A stretch of 33,638 bases of DNA, from the NCBI RefSeq assembly GCF_004569635.1, contig NZ_SPOZ01000026.1, positions 1 to 33,638 of the forward strand, written 5' to 3'. The notes below the pieces were generated by a model, which was given only the letters and a program-made list of their open reading frames with translations, was not told the DNA's origin and ran no database searches. The position numbers were made by a program, and so were the translations under genes. Source of the DNA: Streptococcus sp. LYSM12 (lineage in GTDB: Bacteria; Bacillota; Bacilli; Lactobacillales; Streptococcaceae). Every line of letters begins with the position of its first letter. The first letter of the stretch is position 1. Positions 31,935-33,638 of the stretch are shown one piece after another.

Positions 31935-33251
31935 ATGGGGCTATTTGATCGATTATTTGGACGGAAAGAAAAAGAAGAAACACCTGTTCTTGAAAAAGTT
32001 CAAGCAGGACAAGGAGCTGATACAGAAGAGCAAATTGCTAGTGATACAGAGCGGGTTCATGATGTGAGTGAAGAAGACCGAGACATGAGAGAACCTGTGG
32101 AAGCAATGCCGACGGAACTTTTGGAAGAAGTAGGAACAATAGAACAAGCTACTTCTGAAGTTGCAGAGGAAAGGTCGGACGTGCAGCAGTATCTCCAGGA
32201 TTTCATGGTAGAGCATGACGGAGCTAAAGAAGTCGCTACTGTTTCAGCAAAAGGAAAAGAACAGGAGGCTAGTCAGACCAAAGATGTACAGTTAGAAGAA
32301 GTTGTTGCCTCGCAATCAGTATCTGAGAGCGAAGAAGAAAAATACCAACGGACTTTGAAGAAAACGCGGACAGGATTTAGCGCCAAACTCAATGCATTTT
32401 TTGCTAATTTCCGTTCGGTAGATGAAGACTTCTTTGAAGAATTAGAAGAATTGCTCATCATGAGTGATGTAGGTGTGCAAGTGGCTTCTAGCTTGACTGA
32501 AGCACTACGCTACGAAGCCCGCTTAGAAAATGCGAAAAAGCCGGAAATCCTGCGCCGTTTAATGATTGAAAAATTGGTTGAAATTTACGAAAAAGATGGT
32601 CAGTTCAGTGAGCAGATTGCTTTTCAAAAGGGCTTGACTGTCATGCTTTTTGTCGGTGTCAATGGTGTTGGAAAGACAACGTCCATTGGTAAACTAGCCT
32701 ATCGTTATAAACAGGCAGGTAAGAAAGTCATGTTGGTTGCAGCAGATACTTTCCGTGCAGGTGCTGTCGCCCAGTTGGTCGAATGGGGGCACCGTGTCGA
32801 TGTCCCTGTCGTGACAGGACCGGAAAAATCGGACCCGGCTAGCGTAGTCTTTGACGGTATGGAAAAGGCTTTGGCAGAGCAAGTGGACATTCTCATGATT
32901 GACACGGCAGGTCGTTTGCAAAACAAAGAGAATCTCATGGCTGAGTTAGAAAAGATTGGTCGTATTATCAAGCGGAGCCTACCAGATGCCCCCCATGAAA
33001 CTCTGTTGGCTCTCGATGCCTCAACTGGTCAAAATGCCCTTGTACAGGCTAAGGAATTTTCGAAAATTACCCCGCTGACCGGTCTCGTTTTAACCAAGCT
33101 GGATGGTACAGCACGCGGTGGTATCGTACTTGCGATTCGCCAAGAATTGGATATTCCTGTAAAACTCATCGGATTTGGAGAGAAGATTGACGATATCGGT
33201 GAATTTCATTCCGAAGCTTTTATGAGAGGTTTATTAGAGGGTTTGGTATAA
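31935..33251 (+). CDS. ftsY: Signal recognition particle receptor FtsY
   Basis: The SRP receptor GTPase that brings ribosome-SRP complexes to the Sec channel. It has 438 residues. A membrane-binding start MGLFDRLFGRKEKEE is followed by a long acidic A domain to about residue 135, then the NG domain: the N part (FFEELEELLIMSDVGV), G1 GVNGVGKTTSIGKLA, the insertion-box region VMLVAADTFRAGAVAQL, G3 ILMIDTAGRLQNKENLM, G4 LTKLDGTARGG and the closing GFGEKIDDIGEF. The ATG at 31935 has GAGG 7 bases upstream, overlapping the previous stop. It closes the rnc-smc operon. Confidence 0.96.
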   Translation: MGLFDRLFGRKEKEETPVLEKVQAGQGADTEEQIASDTERVHDVSEEDRDMREPVEAMPTELLEEVGTIEQATSEVAEERSDVQQYLQDFMVEHDGAKEVATVSAKGKEQEASQTKDVQLEEVVASQSVSESEEEKYQRTLKKTRTGFSAKLNAFFANFRSVDEDFFEELEELLIMSDVGVQVASSLTEALRYEARLENAKKPEILRRLMIEKLVEIYEKDGQFSEQIAFQKGLTVMLFVGVNGVGKTTSIGKLAYRYKQAGKKVMLVAADTFRAGAVAQLVEWGHRVDVPVVTGPEKSDPASVVFDGMEKALAEQVDILMIDTAGRLQNKENLMAELEKIGRIIKRSLPDAPHETLLALDASTGQNALVQAKEFSKITPLTGLVLTKLDGTARGGIVLAIRQELDIPVKLIGFGEKIDDIGEFHSEAFMRGLLEGLV

Positions 33252-33340
33252 AAAGTTTACCCTAGGAGATTCTTCAACTGTTGGGAGGGTAGATAGGTTT
33301 CAACATGAGCTACGGTCAAAAGCGGCGACCTTAGGGTGTA
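33252..33340 (+). other. Weak hairpin after ftsY
   Basis: TACCCT (33258-33263) can pair with AGGGTA (33286-33291), but there is no T-run, so it is at best a poor terminator. Nothing else is seen before the repeat at 33341. Confidence 0.35.
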
Positions 33341-33441
33341 TGGTCTTTTCGTTTGCTTTCAGTACAAGGCACCGAGCTGGAGGCTGTACTAGAGTACGAC
33401 AAAGTGAGTGAACGGAGGAATAAAAGATAAACGAATGCCTA
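33341..33441 (-). repeat. MITE-like palindromic repeat, copy 8
   Basis: 101 bp from TGGTC to GCCTA with TA at 33339-33340 and 33442-33443. It reads in the same direction as copy 1 (AGTACAAGGC, GCTGTACTAGAGTAC, AATAAAAGATAAACGAA). Confidence 0.87.
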
Positions 33442-33443
33442 TA

Positions 33444-33638
33444 TAACTGGTGTGATGCCTATCTGGTGACGAGTGCTGTCTGGTTTTCATTCGTCACAAC
33501 TGAGGATTGCCAGACTTGAAAAGGGAGATAGGCTCCCATTCCAGTGAGAAGAGCTTCCCTAGGCCCGTGTTATTTCTCTCTCCCTCCTTTCAATGAGAAG
33601 CGCGGAAATTCCTTGCCTTATCCTTATAAGCTTGTTTC
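33444..33638. other. Right-edge noncoding sequence
   Basis: No gene is seen up to the window end. Short inverted pairs such as GGGAG-ataggCTCCC near 33523 suggest folded or repeat DNA like that at 25200-25500. Confidence 0.4.

Overview
The window is a 33.6-kb piece of a low-GC Firmicutes chromosome. It is almost certainly a Streptococcus, and the gene content and order fit S. suis or a close relative. This rests on the housekeeping set (sodA, queA, nagB, rsuA, a lysine-type murE, upp, clpP-ylbG-livJHMGF, rnc-smc-HAD-HAD-ftsY), CtsR, CodY and NagR-type operators, and many TG-extended -10 promoters. Species assignment is inference. No rRNA, tRNA or CRISPR array is visible.

Layout. 1-990: the 5' end of an IS630-family transposase cut by the window edge, a truncated copy of a small interspersed repeat, and a decayed MmcQ/YjbR gene. 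992-1597: sodA, followed by about 1 kb of degenerate repeat DNA. 2593-5012: an aminotransferase gene, convergent with queA and a 55-residue membrane protein. 5581-7075: nagB with two NagR-like operators, and rsuA. 7571-9019: murE (minus strand). 9329-14798: two adjacent transsulfuration genes (a cystathionine gamma-synthase/lyase type and a MalY/PatB type), both pseudogenes. The first is split by an AT-rich island of about 3.2 kb that carries an HTH controller, a long Dam-type adenine methyltransferase, a PD-ExK restriction enzyme and a ruined serine recombinase. 14824-16563: a DASS-type permease and a chorismate mutase. 16784-19892: upp, clpP and ylbG, separated by composite repeat arrays. 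19980-24641: the livJHMGF branched-chain amino acid ABC transporter, with a CodY-type box in its promoter. 24642-26091: 1.4 kb with no convincing gene, holding a nested repeat and several RNA-like hairpins. 26092-33251: rnc, smc, two HAD phosphatases and ftsY as one dense operon.

The two most interesting things are the restriction-modification island inside a dead methionine-pathway gene, and a family of about 102-bp palindromic elements (seven sites, eight copies). These elements behave like a mariner/IS630-type MITE. One copy sits in a coding sequence and its removal with one TA restores the reading frame. One copy is inserted inside another with a TA duplication. One appears to be interrupted by the IS630 element at a TA. 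A second repeat system, made of mosaic modules and 98-106-bp tandem units, brackets clpP, and modules begin within the stop codons of upp and clpP. Two genes (rsuA, murE) have -10 boxes placed so that their mRNAs should be leaderless.

All calls come from reading the sequence and from remembered family features. No database search was made.
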